This document shows, in pieces, positions 47,595-57,216 of a stretch of DNA of 64,000 bases. Both the position numbers and the translations under genes were made by a program. Under the pieces are notes generated by a model. The model worked only from the letters and a program-made list of their open reading frames with translations, did no database searches and had not been told where the DNA came from. Origin of the DNA: Martelella mediterranea. Lineage in GTDB: Bacteria; Pseudomonadota; Alphaproteobacteria; Rhizobiales; Rhizobiaceae. Location of the stretch: positions 1 through 64,000 of the forward strand of contig PVUG01000013.1 of the NCBI GenBank assembly GCA_003001975.1, written 5' to 3'. Each line of letters begins with the position of its first letter. The stretch's first letter is position 1.

Positions 47595-49643
47595 ATGGCA
47601 ACAAAAGTCAAGGAAAACGAAGAAGCCGAAACCGAACGCGAAGGCGGAACCGACGGCCCTCTTCTGGACCTTTCCGATGATGCCGTCAAGAAGATGATCA
47701 AGGCCGCCAAGAAGCGCGGTTTTGTGACCATGGACGAGCTGAATTCCGTTCTGCCTTCCTCCGAAGTGACCTCCGAGCAGATCGAGGACACGATGGCGAT
47801 GCTGTCCGATATGGGCATCAACGTGATCGAGGACGAGGAGGAGATGGAGCAGGACAACGACAGCGGTAACAGCTCCGGCGACGGCAGCGCGGCTGAAAGC
47901 GAAAGCACGGAAGTGGCGACTGCCACGGGCACTGCGGTTGCCGCCACCAAGAAGAAAGAGCCGACCGACCGGACGGATGATCCCGTGCGCATGTATCTGC
48001 GCGAGATGGGCTCCGTCGAGCTTCTGTCGCGCGAAGGCGAAATCGCCATTGCGAAACGCATCGAATCCGGCCGCGAGACGATGATTGCCGGGCTTTGCGA
48101 AAGCCCGCTGACCTTCCAGGCGCTGATCATCTGGCGTGATGAGCTGAACGAAGGCACCACGCTTCTGCGCGAAATCATCGATCTTGAAACCACCTATTCC
48201 GGTCCCGAGGCCAAGGCTGCGCCGCAGTTCCAGAGCCCGGAAAAGATCGAGGCCGACCGCAAGAAGGCCGAGGAAAAGGAACAGGCGCGCAAGAAACGCT
48301 CCGACGACGTCACCGATGTCGGCGGCGAGGGCGTGCAGCCGGAAGAAGACGACGAGGAGGATGATGAATCCAACCTGTCGCTTGCCGCCATGGAGGCCGA
48401 GCTTCGCCCGCAGGTGATGGACACGCTCGACCTGATCGCCGAGACCTATGTGAAGCTGCGCAAATTGCAGGACCAGCAGGTGGAGGCCCGTCTTGCCGCC
48501 ACCGGCACGCTGACCAATGCCCAGGAGCGCCGCTACAGGGAACTGAAGGACGGGCTGATCACGGCTGTGAAGTCGCTGTCGCTCAACCAGAACCGTATCG
48601 ATCTTCTGGTCGAGCAGCTTTACGACATCAACAAGCGTCTCGTTGAAAACGAGGGCAAGCTGCTGCGCAAGGCGACCCATCGTGGCGTTGCGCGGGATGA
48701 CTTCCTGCAGCACTATCACGGCGCAGAACTTGATCCGAACTGGATGAAGTCGATCGGCAATCTCTCCGGCAAGGGCTGGAAGGAATTCGCCAGCCGTGAC
48801 GGCGACGATATCCGGGCTCTGAGGTCCGAAATCCAGAGCCTTGCCACCGAAACCGGTATTTCGATTGCCGAGTTCCGCCGCATCGTTCACATGGTCAAGA
48901 AGGGCGAACGCGAAGCCCGGATCGCCAAGAAGGAGATGGTCGAGGCCAATCTGCGACTGGTGATCTCGATTGCCAAGAAATACACCAATCGCGGTCTGCA
49001 GTTCCTCGATCTCATTCAGGAAGGCAATATCGGCCTGATGAAGGCGGTCGACAAGTTCGAATACCGCCGCGGTTACAAGTTCTCGACCTATGCGACATGG
49101 TGGATCCGGCAGGCGATCACCCGTTCGATTGCCGACCAGGCCCGCACGATCCGCATTCCGGTGCACATGATCGAAACGATCAACAAGATCGTGCGCACCT
49201 CGCGCCAGATGCTGCATGAGATCGGCCGCGAACCGACGCCGGAAGAGCTTTCCGAAAAGCTCTCCATGCCGCTTGAAAAGGTTCGCAAGGTGCTGAAGAT
49301 CGCCAAGGAGCCGATCTCGCTCGAAACCCCTGTGGGCGACGAGGAAGATTCGCATCTGGGCGATTTCATCGAGGACAAGAACGCGCTTCTGCCGATCGAT
49401 GCCGCCATTCAGGCGAACCTGCGTGAGACCACCACCCGTGTTCTCGCCTCGCTGACCCCGCGTGAGGAACGCGTGCTGCGCATGCGCTTCGGTATCGGCA
49501 TGAACACCGACCACACGCTGGAAGAAGTCGGCCAGCAGTTCTCGGTGACCCGCGAACGTATTCGCCAGATCGAGGCCAAGGCGCTTCGCAAGCTGAAGCA
49601 CCCGAGCCGCAGCCGCAAGCTGCGCTCGTTCCTGGACAGCTGA
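47595..49643 (+). CDS. rpoD: RNA polymerase sigma factor RpoD (sigma-70)
   Basis: A 682-residue housekeeping sigma factor. Region 1.1 is at the N terminus, region 1.2 reads [23 protein letters not shown], then a long acidic alphaproteobacterial insertion ([18 protein letters not shown]). Region 2 has [66 protein letters not shown], region 3 [15 protein letters not shown] and region 4 [16 protein letters not shown] and [37 protein letters not shown] 47595 begins the standard [11 protein letters not shown] terminator follows, duplicated around a repeat element. Confidence 0.97.
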   Translation: MATKVKENEEAETEREGGTDGPLLDLSDDAVKKMIKAAKKRGFVTMDELNSVLPSSEVTSEQIEDTMAMLSDMGINVIEDEEEMEQDNDSGNSSGDGSAAESESTEVATATGTAVAATKKKEPTDRTDDPVRMYLREMGSVELLSREGEIAIAKRIESGRETMIAGLCESPLTFQALIIWRDELNEGTTLLREIIDLETTYSGPEAKAAPQFQSPEKIEADRKKAEEKEQARKKRSDDVTDVGGEGVQPEEDDEEDDESNLSLAAMEAELRPQVMDTLDLIAETYVKLRKLQDQQVEARLAATGTLTNAQERRYRELKDGLITAVKSLSLNQNRIDLLVEQLYDINKRLVENEGKLLRKATHRGVARDDFLQHYHGAELDPNWMKSIGNLSGKGWKEFASRDGDDIRALRSEIQSLATETGISIAEFRRIVHMVKKGEREARIAKKEMVEANLRLVISIAKKYTNRGLQFLDLIQEGNIGLMKAVDKFEYRRGYKFSTYATWWIRQAITRSIADQARTIRIPVHMIETINKIVRTSRQMLHEIGREPTPEELSEKLSMPLEKVRKVLKIAKEPISLETPVGDEEDSHLGDFIEDKNALLPIDAAIQANLRETTTRVLASLTPREERVLRMRFGIGMNTDHTLEEVGQQFSVTRERIRQIEAKALRKLKHPSRSRKLRSFLDS

Positions 49644-49671
49644 TCACGCGTGAGAATGCGAAATTCTATGG

Positions 49672-49695
49672 AAACCCGGTCGAAAGGCCGGGTTT
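49672..49695 (+). terminator. rpoD terminator, first copy
   Basis: AAACCCGG-TCGAAAGG-CCGGGTTT, an 8-bp stem, 29 bases after the rpoD stop, followed by CAGTTTG. The same hairpin recurs at 49894-49917. Confidence 0.7.
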
Positions 49696-49898
49696 CAGTT
49701 TGTTGACACCTCCGCAAGCAATCACGGTTTTGCCTCCTTCCCCGCCGTCATTCCGGCCTTGAGCCGGAATCTAGTAAGGGCCAAGTCCTTGCGCGCAAAA
49801 AATCTTTCTGAAAGCGCATACCAAGCGGCCCTGGATACCGGCTCAAGGCCGGTATGACGAAAGAACGAGGGACGCGTTTTGTCAGCAGTCTGAACCCG
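49692..49898. repeat. Inverted-repeat element downstream of rpoD
   Basis: This is the second copy of the family seen at 29678-29884: facing hairpins GTCATTCCGGCCTTGAGCC (from 49747) and GGCTCAAGGCCGGTATGAC (to 49858), with the shared middle AAGTCCTTGCGCGCAAA. The ends are imperfect inverted repeats (TTTCAGTTTGTTGACA against TGTCAGCAGTCTGAA). Boundaries are approximate. There is no gene inside. Confidence 0.75.
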
Positions 49899-49917
49899 GT
49901 CGAAAGGCCGGGTTTTT
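49894..49917 (+). terminator. rpoD terminator, second copy beyond the repeat
   Basis: AACCCGG-TCGAAAGG-CCGGGTTTTT repeats the hairpin at 49672 and has a longer T run. It may be a duplication made when the repeat element inserted. Confidence 0.7.
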
Positions 49918-50352
49918 GTGTTTGGATTCGGTGGTGGCCGTAAGAAGGACGCGCCGTGGCGGAGAGGTACTGTAGCGGGACGATGCGGACAGGATCATAC
50001 CCAAGAAGCGGTATGACAAGCAGGCGGATGGTCTTGCCAAATGGCCTTCTGGTTTAAGCAGCAGCTCTCGCCAGAAATAAAGACCCGCAGTGTGTGTTCA
50101 ATGTATGCAAGGGCGGCGCTTCCAATCCGGCCAAAAGTCAGATGCGGCATGTAAAAGCCCGCCGACCGCGAGAACCAGCCACGCACAGCACAAAGACATA
50201 ACCGTACCGCCTGAGATGAGACAGCGGCACACTGAAAAAACAGAACAAAACCCAGGCGCGGCCGAAAGACGCGCCTGTAGCTGTTCACTGCGACCAGAAG
50301 GCTGCCGCCTTCGGTCCTATCCGGCTTCAAAGAAGGCCGGAGGGAACAGGGA
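49918..50352. other. Intergenic region between rpoD terminator and csp
   Basis: No gene supported. On the minus strand, two small hairpins just past the csp stop (around 50323-50342 and 50291-50306) could form its 3' end, but neither has a T run. Confidence 0.45.
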
Positions 50353-50568
50353 CTATTCAGTGACCTGCAGATTGACCGCTTTCGGGCCCTTGCCACGGCG
50401 GTCGGGCTCGGTATCGTAGCTGACTTTCTGATTTTCCGTCAGCCCGGTCAGGCCCGAGGACTGCACGGCGGAGATATGGACGAAAATGTCCGCGCCGCCA
50501 TTGTCCGGCTTGATAAAGCCGTAGCCCTTGTCAGTGTTGAAGAATTTCACGGTGCCAGTTTCGGCCAT
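50353..50568 (-). CDS. Cold-shock protein (CspA family)
   Basis: A 71-residue single OB-fold RNA chaperone. Both RNA-binding motifs are present: GTVKFFNTDKGYGFI (RNP1 KGYGFI) and DIFVHISAV (RNP2). The rest (GLTGLTENQKVSYDTEPDRRGKGPKAVNLQV) is typical. AAGGA is about 9 bases before the ATG. A long untranslated leader or regulatory region follows upstream (50569 onward), as is usual for cold-shock genes. Confidence 0.95.
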   Translation of the reverse strand: MAETGTVKFFNTDKGYGFIKPDNGGADIFVHISAVQSSGLTGLTENQKVSYDTEPDRRGKGPKAVNLQVTE

Positions 50569-51146
50569 GCTTCAAGGTCCTTTTCTCACCGCCCCGCTTG
50601 CACAAATGGGCGGATATTCCAATGCTCGTTTGCCCTTGTGGGCAGCGCAGGCGTTTCTCGAATTGTTAAGGAAAGGTACCTTTATTACCGCGGCCTTCTG
50701 TCGCCTGGACACGTTTACAGGCCAAATCCTACAAGGGCCGCCCGGAAAATTAGCGTTTCCGACGCGCATCAGATTATATGGTCTTCCCGTGCTCGCAAAA
50801 TGCCCGAACGCGATCAGAATGCGGTTTTTACACGACTTTGGCAAGCGAAACTTTGAGGCTTTGTGAAAAGTCGTGTCGATGCAGGGGCATGTCCTGTATT
50901 CATGCTGACTAACGGATACTGTGGCAAGAACATCGATCATGGATATACTGGCGCCACTGTCCACCTGTTTTAGGCCGCCGGGGACACGATAGCGGCAGGC
51001 ATTGGGGCGTTGTTTTACAGGGGATTAGGCCAGGCCTAGCTTTTTGACCCGAAGCTGGTGTAGGAGCGTGGTGCCGGCGAAGCCTCCGGGTGAGAGCGCG
51101 CGCCGGCGGTGCGCAATGACATATGATGAAATTCCGGGAGATGCCC
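50569..51146. other. Intergenic region upstream of csp and DUF1176 gene
   Basis: 578 bases between divergent genes with no supported CDS. It should hold the csp leader and promoters. I recognised no riboswitch or RNA gene. Confidence 0.5.
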
Positions 51147-52259
51147 ATGCGTCGACACATATCATTGAGGATTGCTGCACCTGCCTTGCTCGCGCTCGCA
51201 TTGTCCAGCCTGCCTGCCGGCGCTTTTGAATATCGTCAGGTCGGGGGATGGGCCGTCAGCTGCAACAACGCCTATGTCTGTACGATCTCGCTCAATCCGC
51301 AGGCGGCGCAGGACGAGGATGCGGCGCTGGCGGCCATTCAGTGGCACAGAACGGCCAACCCCTCCGCACCGCTTACGCTTAGCCTGCCGTCTCCGCCCGG
51401 TTTTTTCCAGAGAGGCGATGACGACGGGCAATTCACGATCAGCGTTGACGGAGTGGAAGCCTTCGCGGTCGGTGTCGACGATCTGATCCGGGATGAGGCT
51501 GTCGGCACGTTCGGCGTCAACAATCCCGATGCGCTCCCGCAACTGTTTGCGAAGATGGCGCACGGTCAATCGGCAACGATTGCCTATAGCGGCGATCTGG
51601 GAGCGTTTTCGACGACGATTGCGCTGGATGGCCTTCTTGACAGTGCGCGCTTCGTCGATGACCTGCAGGGGCGCAAGGACCGGACGGACGCCCTGGCCGA
51701 CAAGGGCGACATTGCGCCGCCCGAGGATATTCGGGTGTGGTCGATCAATAGCTACGCGCAATTGCCGGAATCGATCCTGCGCAATCTGTCCGACGCCGAG
51801 AGTGCCTGTTACACCGACGAGGCGCATCTCGATCAGGCCGATGCCTTTGCCTTTGCGACCGGGGCCAGCACGATTATGCTTCTGCCCTGCGGCCCGTCTG
51901 GGGCCTATAATCAGCCCTACCAGCTCTATGTCGGCAAGGATCAGGAATTTCGTCGCGCCGAATTCCCGAATGTCAGCGAAGCCGGCATCACGGTTCTTGA
52001 TACGGTTTACAACGTCAATTTCGATCTGGAAAACCGCAAGCTTTCATCCGTCTATCTTGGACGCGGTCTTGGCGATTGCGGGCTGGCGCACTACTGGAGC
52101 CTTGACGCAAAGGCGACCGGCAACCCGCTGGTGCTGACCCATGAGCGCGCCAAGAGCGCGTGTGACGGCAATGATGTCGGTGCCGCCAAGTGGCCGGTGA
52201 CATGGCGCTCGGATATCGGGAACGACGCTGATGAAGCCGATACAACGGCGGACAAATAG
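51147..52259 (+). CDS. DUF1176 domain secreted protein
   Basis: A 370-residue exported protein. A signal peptide (RRHISLRIAAPALLALALSSL, cleavage near PAGA) is followed by a region with conserved CNNAYVCTIS and, in the C-terminal half, LPESILRNLSDAESACYTDEA, LLPCGPSGAYNQPYQLYV and GLGDCGLAHYWSLD. These fit DUF1176, a periplasmic family of unknown function with paired cysteines likely to form disulphides. ATG 51147 after GGGAG is preferred to the more upstream ATGs. No role can be assigned. Confidence 0.8.
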   Translation: MRRHISLRIAAPALLALALSSLPAGAFEYRQVGGWAVSCNNAYVCTISLNPQAAQDEDAALAAIQWHRTANPSAPLTLSLPSPPGFFQRGDDDGQFTISVDGVEAFAVGVDDLIRDEAVGTFGVNNPDALPQLFAKMAHGQSATIAYSGDLGAFSTTIALDGLLDSARFVDDLQGRKDRTDALADKGDIAPPEDIRVWSINSYAQLPESILRNLSDAESACYTDEAHLDQADAFAFATGASTIMLLPCGPSGAYNQPYQLYVGKDQEFRRAEFPNVSEAGITVLDTVYNVNFDLENRKLSSVYLGRGLGDCGLAHYWSLDAKATGNPLVLTHERAKSACDGNDVGAAKWPVTWRSDIGNDADEADTTADK

Positions 52260-52278
52260 GCTCAGTTCCTGAAGAACT

Positions 52279-53403
52279 CTAAGGCCGATATATTCGCAGC
52301 AAGCGTCCGTCGGGCTCGTCGGTGGTTACAAGAACGGCGCCGTCCGGCGCAATCTTGACGTCGCGCAGCCGGCCGAATTCGCCGGCAAAGAGGCGGTTTT
52401 CCGCCGTCGGCATGCCGTTTTCATCGACCGCGATATGCGCGAGAAGCTGGTCCTTCAGCGCGGTGACGAGAAAGTCGCCGTCCCATTCGGGAAACATCTT
52501 GCCGCGATAGACGGCGATGGCGCCGGGCGCAATCGACGGGTCCCAGTAATAAAGCGGCTGCTCTAGCCCTTCGGCATGGGTGCCCTGACCGATCTTTGCG
52601 CCGGAATAGTGCACACCGTAGGAAATTTCGGGCCAGCCATAATTGGCGCCTGCTTCGGGCGTGTTGATTTCATCGCCGCCGCGCGCGCCGTGTTCGACGG
52701 TGTAGAGCGTGCCGGTTTCAGGGTCGGTGGTGATGCCCTGGGGATTGCGGTGGCCGATTGACCAGAGTTCAGGCTGCGCCTCGTCCGAGCCTGCGAAGGG
52801 ATTGCCCGCCGGCACGCCGCCATCGGGACGGATCCTGAGAATTGAGCCTGCATGGTCGCTGCTATCCTGAGCCCGGTCGCTTTCCCCTCTGTCTCCGATG
52901 CCGAAGAACAGGTTGCCGTCGCGATCGAATGCGATCCGGGAGCCGAAATGTCGGTTGGTTCCGGAAAGCCGATTCATGACGAAAATCTGCTCGACAGCTT
53001 GAAGACTGTCCTGACGGCGGTTCAGCTGCGCGCGGAAGACGGCGGTTCCCTGACCTCCGTTTCCGGAAACGGATGCGGTAAAGTAGATGGTGTCGTTGGT
53101 CGCAAAACCGGGATCAAGCGCCACATCCAGAAGGCCGCCTTGACCGGAGGCGTAAATCTCGGGAAGGCCGGAAACGGCGCGTGTCCTGCCATCGGCAGTG
53201 ACGATGTTCAGCCGGCCCGGCCTTTCGCTGACAAGGTAGGCGCCGTCTTCCAGCGGTTCGACGGACCAGGGATGCGCCAGCCCGGAAGCAATCTCCTCCA
53301 CGGCAAGCGGTGGCGTCTGTGCGCTGGCAGCGAAAGCAGGCAGCATCCCGCCGAGTGTAGCGACAATGGCGAACAGTCGGATTCTGATAAGCGAGGCTTT
53401 CAC
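52279..53403 (-). CDS. PQQ-type aldose (sugar) dehydrogenase, YliI-like
   Basis: A 374-residue secreted beta-propeller enzyme. A signal peptide (KASLIRIRLFAIVATLGG) ends near FAASA. Landmarks of the soluble PQQ glucose dehydrogenase/aldose sugar dehydrogenase family: GLAHPWSVEPLEDG, SGQGGLLDVALDPGF, NRHFGSRIAFDRDGNLFFGIGDRG, WSIGHRNPQGI, and EHGARGGDEINTPEAGANYGWP (calcium and PQQ site). The start is a GTG at 53403, set by GGGGAGG 7 bases before it; an ATG at 53448 would put 15 residues before the signal peptide. It oxidises aldoses in the periplasm. No PQQ biosynthesis genes are in this window. Confidence 0.88.
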   Translation of the reverse strand: MKASLIRIRLFAIVATLGGMLPAFAASAQTPPLAVEEIASGLAHPWSVEPLEDGAYLVSERPGRLNIVTADGRTRAVSGLPEIYASGQGGLLDVALDPGFATNDTIYFTASVSGNGGQGTAVFRAQLNRRQDSLQAVEQIFVMNRLSGTNRHFGSRIAFDRDGNLFFGIGDRGESDRAQDSSDHAGSILRIRPDGGVPAGNPFAGSDEAQPELWSIGHRNPQGITTDPETGTLYTVEHGARGGDEINTPEAGANYGWPEISYGVHYSGAKIGQGTHAEGLEQPLYYWDPSIAPGAIAVYRGKMFPEWDGDFLVTALKDQLLAHIAVDENGMPTAENRLFAGEFGRLRDVKIAPDGAVLVTTDEPDGRLLRIYRP

Positions 53404-53687
53404 AGGCGTCCTCCCCGGGCAAAACGTGAGTGGTGTTGTCCTGTTCAAAAAGCTAGGGCCTGTGCGCGCATCAGCAAGGGGTGGTTGTCACACAAGGTCG
53501 TGAGGCGTTGTCGACGCAAGCGAAGACGGGAAGGAGCGCAGCGGTTTTCGGGGCCGCAAACGGCGTGCCGGATATTTCGATCTTGCAGGAAAACGGCACG
53601 CCGCGTGACGATGCGAACGATGTCCACGCGATAGGGTCCTGCAAGCAGGCTTCCATCGGTAAAATGGCCTAAAGCGTCGTCGAGCAC

Positions 53688-54248
53688 TTATTCCGGGGGC
53701 GGCAGCGATACATGGCCGACCGCGTAGAATTGCGCATTTGTCGTTTTCGGTACTGTCGGCCAGAGGCAGAATTGCAATTGCCGCCATGCGCCTGGATCAA
53801 AGGCCTTGATGACCGCGAGCGCGCCAGTATTGAGGGCGGCCTGGGCCTCTCTGCTGGTGGCCTCGCGCGTCTCGGCAAGGTCGGAATAAGGCGCAATCGG
53901 CTGGATCTGCCGCGTTGCAAAGCGGGCTGCGGCAAGGTCCGGGCCGAGGTCGGCTTGCCAGATGAGCCATGTTGCGACCGATGGCCAGCCGAAATCCCGT
54001 GTCAGCGTGGCAAAGCCGGGGCTGGACAGAAAACTGTCTATCCCTTCCGGTTCGTCCCAGAGATAGAAGGGGGCGTAAAGGTTTTCACTGCTTGAAAAGC
54101 CGGCGTCCTTCTTTCTTGCTGACAGATATGCCTTGAAGCGCAAGCGCGGGAAACCATCGAGCAACGGACCTTTGTCGCGGATACGCCGATCTATGATCGT
54201 CATGTTGTAATCGGCCGGCAAGGTGAAACTGTATTGCATCGCGATCAT
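53688..54248 (-). CDS. DUF4865 family protein
   Basis: A 186-residue protein of unknown function. Landmarks: MQYSFTLPADYNMTIIDRRIRDKGPLLDGFPRLRFKAYLS and YAPFYLWDEPEGIDSFLSSPGFATLTRDFGWPSV, the typical DUF4865 pattern (a ferredoxin-like or monooxygenase-like fold is possible). Start ATG 54248 overlaps the stop of the preceding gene as ATGA. It is last in a three-gene operon tautomerase-cupin-DUF4865 transcribed away from a LysR gene. Operon mates suggest handling of a small organic compound; this is inference. Confidence 0.8.
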   Translation of the reverse strand: MIAMQYSFTLPADYNMTIIDRRIRDKGPLLDGFPRLRFKAYLSARKKDAGFSSSENLYAPFYLWDEPEGIDSFLSSPGFATLTRDFGWPSVATWLIWQADLGPDLAAARFATRQIQPIAPYSDLAETREATSREAQAALNTGALAVIKAFDPGAWRQLQFCLWPTVPKTTNAQFYAVGHVSLPPPE

Positions 54249-54550
54249 TGCTGAAAACCTTTCTGATTGACGGGGCCGAACCATGCGACCGCCGTTCCGT
54301 TCTTAACCGGTTGGACACTGAGATAGCTGAAGGGGCATGCCGGCGATTCACCGTGCCAATGGGTCACCACACCCGGCGGCACAAAGGCACGCATCGCCGT
54401 CATTTCGCCCTCCGTGCGGCTCGACAGCAGCATCTGCACCAGAAACGAGCCGCTTGCGATGTCATCGGGTGCCGCGACAATTCCGGTGCCGGCGCGATGG
54501 ATGTGCATCATGGAGGGGCAGCGTTCTTGCATGTCGAAAGCCGTGCTCAT
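54245..54550 (-). CDS. Small cupin-like protein
   Basis: A 101-residue protein. The central part EMTAMRAFVPPGVVTHWHGESPACPFSYLSVQPV looks like one cupin barrel with a metal-binding HWH-x(n) pattern. It sits between the tautomerase and DUF4865 genes with 4-base overlaps on both sides, so translation is coupled. Cupins of this size often bind a metal or a small ligand. The exact function is unknown and the fold call is by eye. Confidence 0.6.
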   Translation of the reverse strand: MSTAFDMQERCPSMMHIHRAGTGIVAAPDDIASGSFLVQMLLSSRTEGEMTAMRAFVPPGVVTHWHGESPACPFSYLSVQPVKNGTAVAWFGPVNQKGFQQ

Positions 54551-54948
54551 CGGCGCGCTTCCTCTGGCAGGGCCGTGGCGGAAACGCCGGATGCGAAAGA
54601 CCAGTCTTCCATGGTCGAATTGACGATGGAGACCATCACGTCTTCCGGCCGGACGCCCGGAGATGCTGCAAGGTTTTCGACCAGTCGGCGGTAGAATAGC
54701 GCCCTGGTTTCCGGCGAGCGCGTCTTGCCGGTGGTGATCTGGAAAAAGATATAATCGTCCGAACGCGGCCCGCCATTATAGTTTCGATCGAAAATGAGTT
54801 CGCCGGGCTGGTGCTGGTGGATGGCGGCGAAACGGTCCTTTTCGGGAACCTCGAAACAATCGACAAGCGCGCGGTCGAGGCTGTCCGACACGGCGGCGAG
54901 ATAATCCGGGGATTTGCCGACCAGAAGAGAAATACGGGTGAACGGCAT
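54547..54948 (-). CDS. Tautomerase-family protein
   Basis: A 133-residue member of the 4-oxalocrotonate tautomerase superfamily. The N terminus MPFTRISLLVGKSPDYL leaves Pro as residue 1 after Met removal, the catalytic base of the family. The rest (AIHQHQPGELIFDRNYNGGPRSDDYIFFQITTGKTRSPETRALFYRRLVENLA) follows the longer, fused-type members seen with DUF4865. It likely acts on a small keto or halo acid. It is the first gene of the operon and diverges from a LysR regulator with a 105-base gap holding an inverted repeat. Confidence 0.85.
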   Translation of the reverse strand: MPFTRISLLVGKSPDYLAAVSDSLDRALVDCFEVPEKDRFAAIHQHQPGELIFDRNYNGGPRSDDYIFFQITTGKTRSPETRALFYRRLVENLAASPGVRPEDVMVSIVNSTMEDWSFASGVSATALPEEARR

Positions 54949-55001
54949 ATGTGGGCTCCATCAAATGTGATTGACAGGCACAGTATGACGCGGCACGATC
55001 A

Positions 55002-55025
55002 TCCTGATAATCAGATTATTCAGGA
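55002..55025. promoter_or_regulatory. LysR-type operator candidate between tautomerase operon and LysR
   Basis: TCCTGATAATC and GATTATTCAGGA flank one base and are inverted repeats apart from a single inserted base. It lies in the divergent gap, where LysR regulators bind to control themselves and the facing operon. Confidence 0.45.
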
Positions 55026-55053
55026 TTTAGTGTCCTGTTTTTCAGGAATAAAA

Positions 55054-55956
55054 ATGCGTTTTACCAATCTCGATATGGATGCGCTGCGCAGTTTTGTCGC
55101 CGGCATTGAGGCCGGGTCCTTCGCGCAGGCCGCCGACCGGCTCGGCCGCTCGACATCGGCGGTGAGTGCGCAACTGAAGAAACTGGAAGAGCAGACGGGC
55201 ACCGAACTTGTGCGCCGTTCGGGGCGCGGGCTGGTCCCGACGGATGGCGGCGAGGTGCTTCTTTCCTATGCCCGACGGCTTCTCAATCTGAATGACGAGG
55301 CGGTCGGTGCGGTTCGAAGCCCGGAACTGGAGGGCTGGGTTCGTCTCGGCATTCAGGAGGATTTCGGCGAGACCGTCTTGCCGGAAGTGCTCGGTCGTTT
55401 TGCCCGGGCGCATCCCAAGGTCCGGATCGAGGGCCGCATAGGCAGAAACAGCGAATTACGGGAAAAGATTGCCTCAGGCCATCTCGACCTGGCGCTTGCC
55501 TGGGATGACGGGGCTTCGTCGGATGCTGAAAGGATCGCCGCACTGCCGCTGTGCTGGCTCGGTTCCGCACAGGAGGAACCGCTTTGGCAAGCAGCCCGAA
55601 ACGAACCGCTGCCACTTGTCACGCTGGAAGCGCCGTGCTTGCTTCGCACGCTCGCCTGCAATCGCCTCGACAGCGAAGGTCTTGCCTGGCGCATCGCCTT
55701 CGTCAGCCCAAGCCTGAGCGGGCTTTGGGCGGCAACGGCGGCAGGTCTCGGGGTCGCGCTGCGCACGCCGTTCGTCCGGTCTGCGGACGTGCGCGTGCTG
55801 GATGCGCGCCAACATGGCCTGCCCGAACTGCCGTCACTGGGCCTGAGCCTGCTGCGACCCGGACGGCCCGAAAGCTCAGCGAGCAGCCATCTCGCAACGA
55901 TTATCCGCCAGGCGCTTCACGACACACTGCCGGAAGCATGGATGTCACAGCCGTGA
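55054..55956 (+). CDS. LysR-family regulator of the tautomerase operon
   Basis: A 300-residue regulator. The N-terminal winged helix is DMDALRSFVAGIEAGSFAQAADRLGRSTSAVSAQLKKLEEQTGTELV, with GRGLVPTDGGEVLLSYARRLL following; the C-terminal ligand-binding domain begins near 90 (GWVRLGIQEDFGETVLPEVLGRFARAHP). AGGAAT is upstream of ATG 55054; the open frame goes further but through other genes' space. It is divergent from the three-gene operon and probably controls it. Confidence 0.9.
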   Translation: MRFTNLDMDALRSFVAGIEAGSFAQAADRLGRSTSAVSAQLKKLEEQTGTELVRRSGRGLVPTDGGEVLLSYARRLLNLNDEAVGAVRSPELEGWVRLGIQEDFGETVLPEVLGRFARAHPKVRIEGRIGRNSELREKIASGHLDLALAWDDGASSDAERIAALPLCWLGSAQEEPLWQAARNEPLPLVTLEAPCLLRTLACNRLDSEGLAWRIAFVSPSLSGLWAATAAGLGVALRTPFVRSADVRVLDARQHGLPELPSLGLSLLRPGRPESSASSHLATIIRQALHDTLPEAWMSQP

Positions 55957-56205
55957 CCTACGGCTCACCAGGCGCATCGAAGCGCAAATCCGGTATAGTC
56001 CGCCGTCATGCAATTTCGTCCCCACAGGATTTAAGCAAGCCTGCTGATTGCCGGGTTGCACACAGCAGCCGAGGAAGGTGTGCTCCGTGCAACCGGGCAA
56101 TGTTTGAAGGTCTGGAATGGGCGGTGAAACGGACCGTCGGGTTTCGGCGGGAGGTTTGGCGAAAGCTGCCGTTCGCAATTTTCGACATGTGCTGAAGGCG
56201 GTCGG

Positions 56206-57078
56206 CTAAGCGTCGGGGTCCAAAAGGTGTGAATTCTGGTCAAATGCCTCGATCAATGCGTCCATCGTGGCGCGCATTCGGGGCATCTTGCGGAGGTCGG
56301 TATGGATGCCCATCCAGATTTCACGTCTGAGGTCGGGCAGGTCTTTTCGAACCCGTATGAGCCGCGCGTCATGGTCGGCACGGAAACGGGGCAGCAGGCC
56401 TATTCCGCCGCCATTGCAGACGGCTTGGTACTGGACGTTACGGTTGTTGGAGCGGAGCCCGATCCTCAATTCAGGAAAGTGTTCCACGATTCGCCGCGCT
56501 TCAGGCAGATGCGATTGATCCTGTAAAACGGTCACGATCTGCGGCGCAAGATTTTCCGGGAAATTGGATGCGTCTGCCGCCTGATAATAGGCAAGCGCCA
56601 ACGTCCCGATCTTGCGCTCGACAATGAGATCGCCTTCAAACCGTCTCGTCCTGATGGCGATGTCGGCCTCGCGCCGTGACAGATTAAGGGATTGTTGGGA
56701 GGGAACGAGCTCGAAGGACACGCCGGGATTTTCACGCTGCAGTCTCACCAGAGCGGGGGTAACCAAATCGCCTCCGAACATGTCGAGGGTCGTCACCCGG
56801 ACAACTCCGTCAAGGTGAACATCGCTCGCATTGATCAGGAGTTCGGCGCCCAGCATTTCTTCTTCTATTCTTTCTGCTTTGTCGAGGATCTGTACGCCGA
56901 GCGGCGTCAGCAAGAAACCATCCGGGGTTCTGATCAGAAGCCTGGCGCCGGTCGATTTCTCCATTGCTGTCAGCCTGCGCCCCATGGTGGGCTGGGTCAC
57001 GCCAAGCGCGCGCGCCGCTGCCGAAAGACTACCGTGCCTGGCGATGGCAAGAAAATTTTGCAGATGGTCCCATTCCAT
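56206..57078 (-). CDS. LysR-family regulator facing an MBL-fold gene
   Basis: A 290-residue regulator. The winged helix is MEWDHLQNFLAIARHGSLSAAARALGVTQPTMGRRLTAMEKSTGARL, followed by TPDGFLLTPLGVQILDKAERIEEEM and the effector domain (DGVVRVTTLDMFGGDLVTPALVRLQRENPGV, CNGGGIGLLPRF). It diverges from the MBL-fold gene 138 bases away, with a palindrome in the gap. It likely regulates that gene; the effector is unknown. Confidence 0.88.
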   Translation of the reverse strand: MEWDHLQNFLAIARHGSLSAAARALGVTQPTMGRRLTAMEKSTGARLLIRTPDGFLLTPLGVQILDKAERIEEEMLGAELLINASDVHLDGVVRVTTLDMFGGDLVTPALVRLQRENPGVSFELVPSQQSLNLSRREADIAIRTRRFEGDLIVERKIGTLALAYYQAADASNFPENLAPQIVTVLQDQSHLPEARRIVEHFPELRIGLRSNNRNVQYQAVCNGGGIGLLPRFRADHDARLIRVRKDLPDLRREIWMGIHTDLRKMPRMRATMDALIEAFDQNSHLLDPDA

Positions 57079-57129
57079 ATGTCATATCCATGCGAAAACG
57101 CATGGATCGTAGTCGATTTTCGCCAATTT

Positions 57130-57142
57130 CGAAAGACTTTCG
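57130..57142. promoter_or_regulatory. Palindrome in the LysR/MBL divergent gap
   Basis: CGAAAG-A-CTTTCG is a perfect 6-bp inverted repeat around one base, 52 bases from the LysR start and 75 from the MBL start. It fits a LysR-type recognition site. Confidence 0.4.
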
Positions 57143-57216
57143 TTTGCCCTAAGTTTCCAGTCACACCAAGCCAAGCGCTGGTCGTCAGCTTTGAGTGAAC
57201 CTGAAAGGTAGATATT

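Noticed and set aside
47328-49601. A 757-codon minus-strand frame
   Set aside because: It is antisense to rpoD.
55551-56195. A 214-codon plus-strand frame
   Set aside because: Its first part overlaps the LysR gene in another frame, and the remainder is low-complexity Arg/Ala without a ribosome site.
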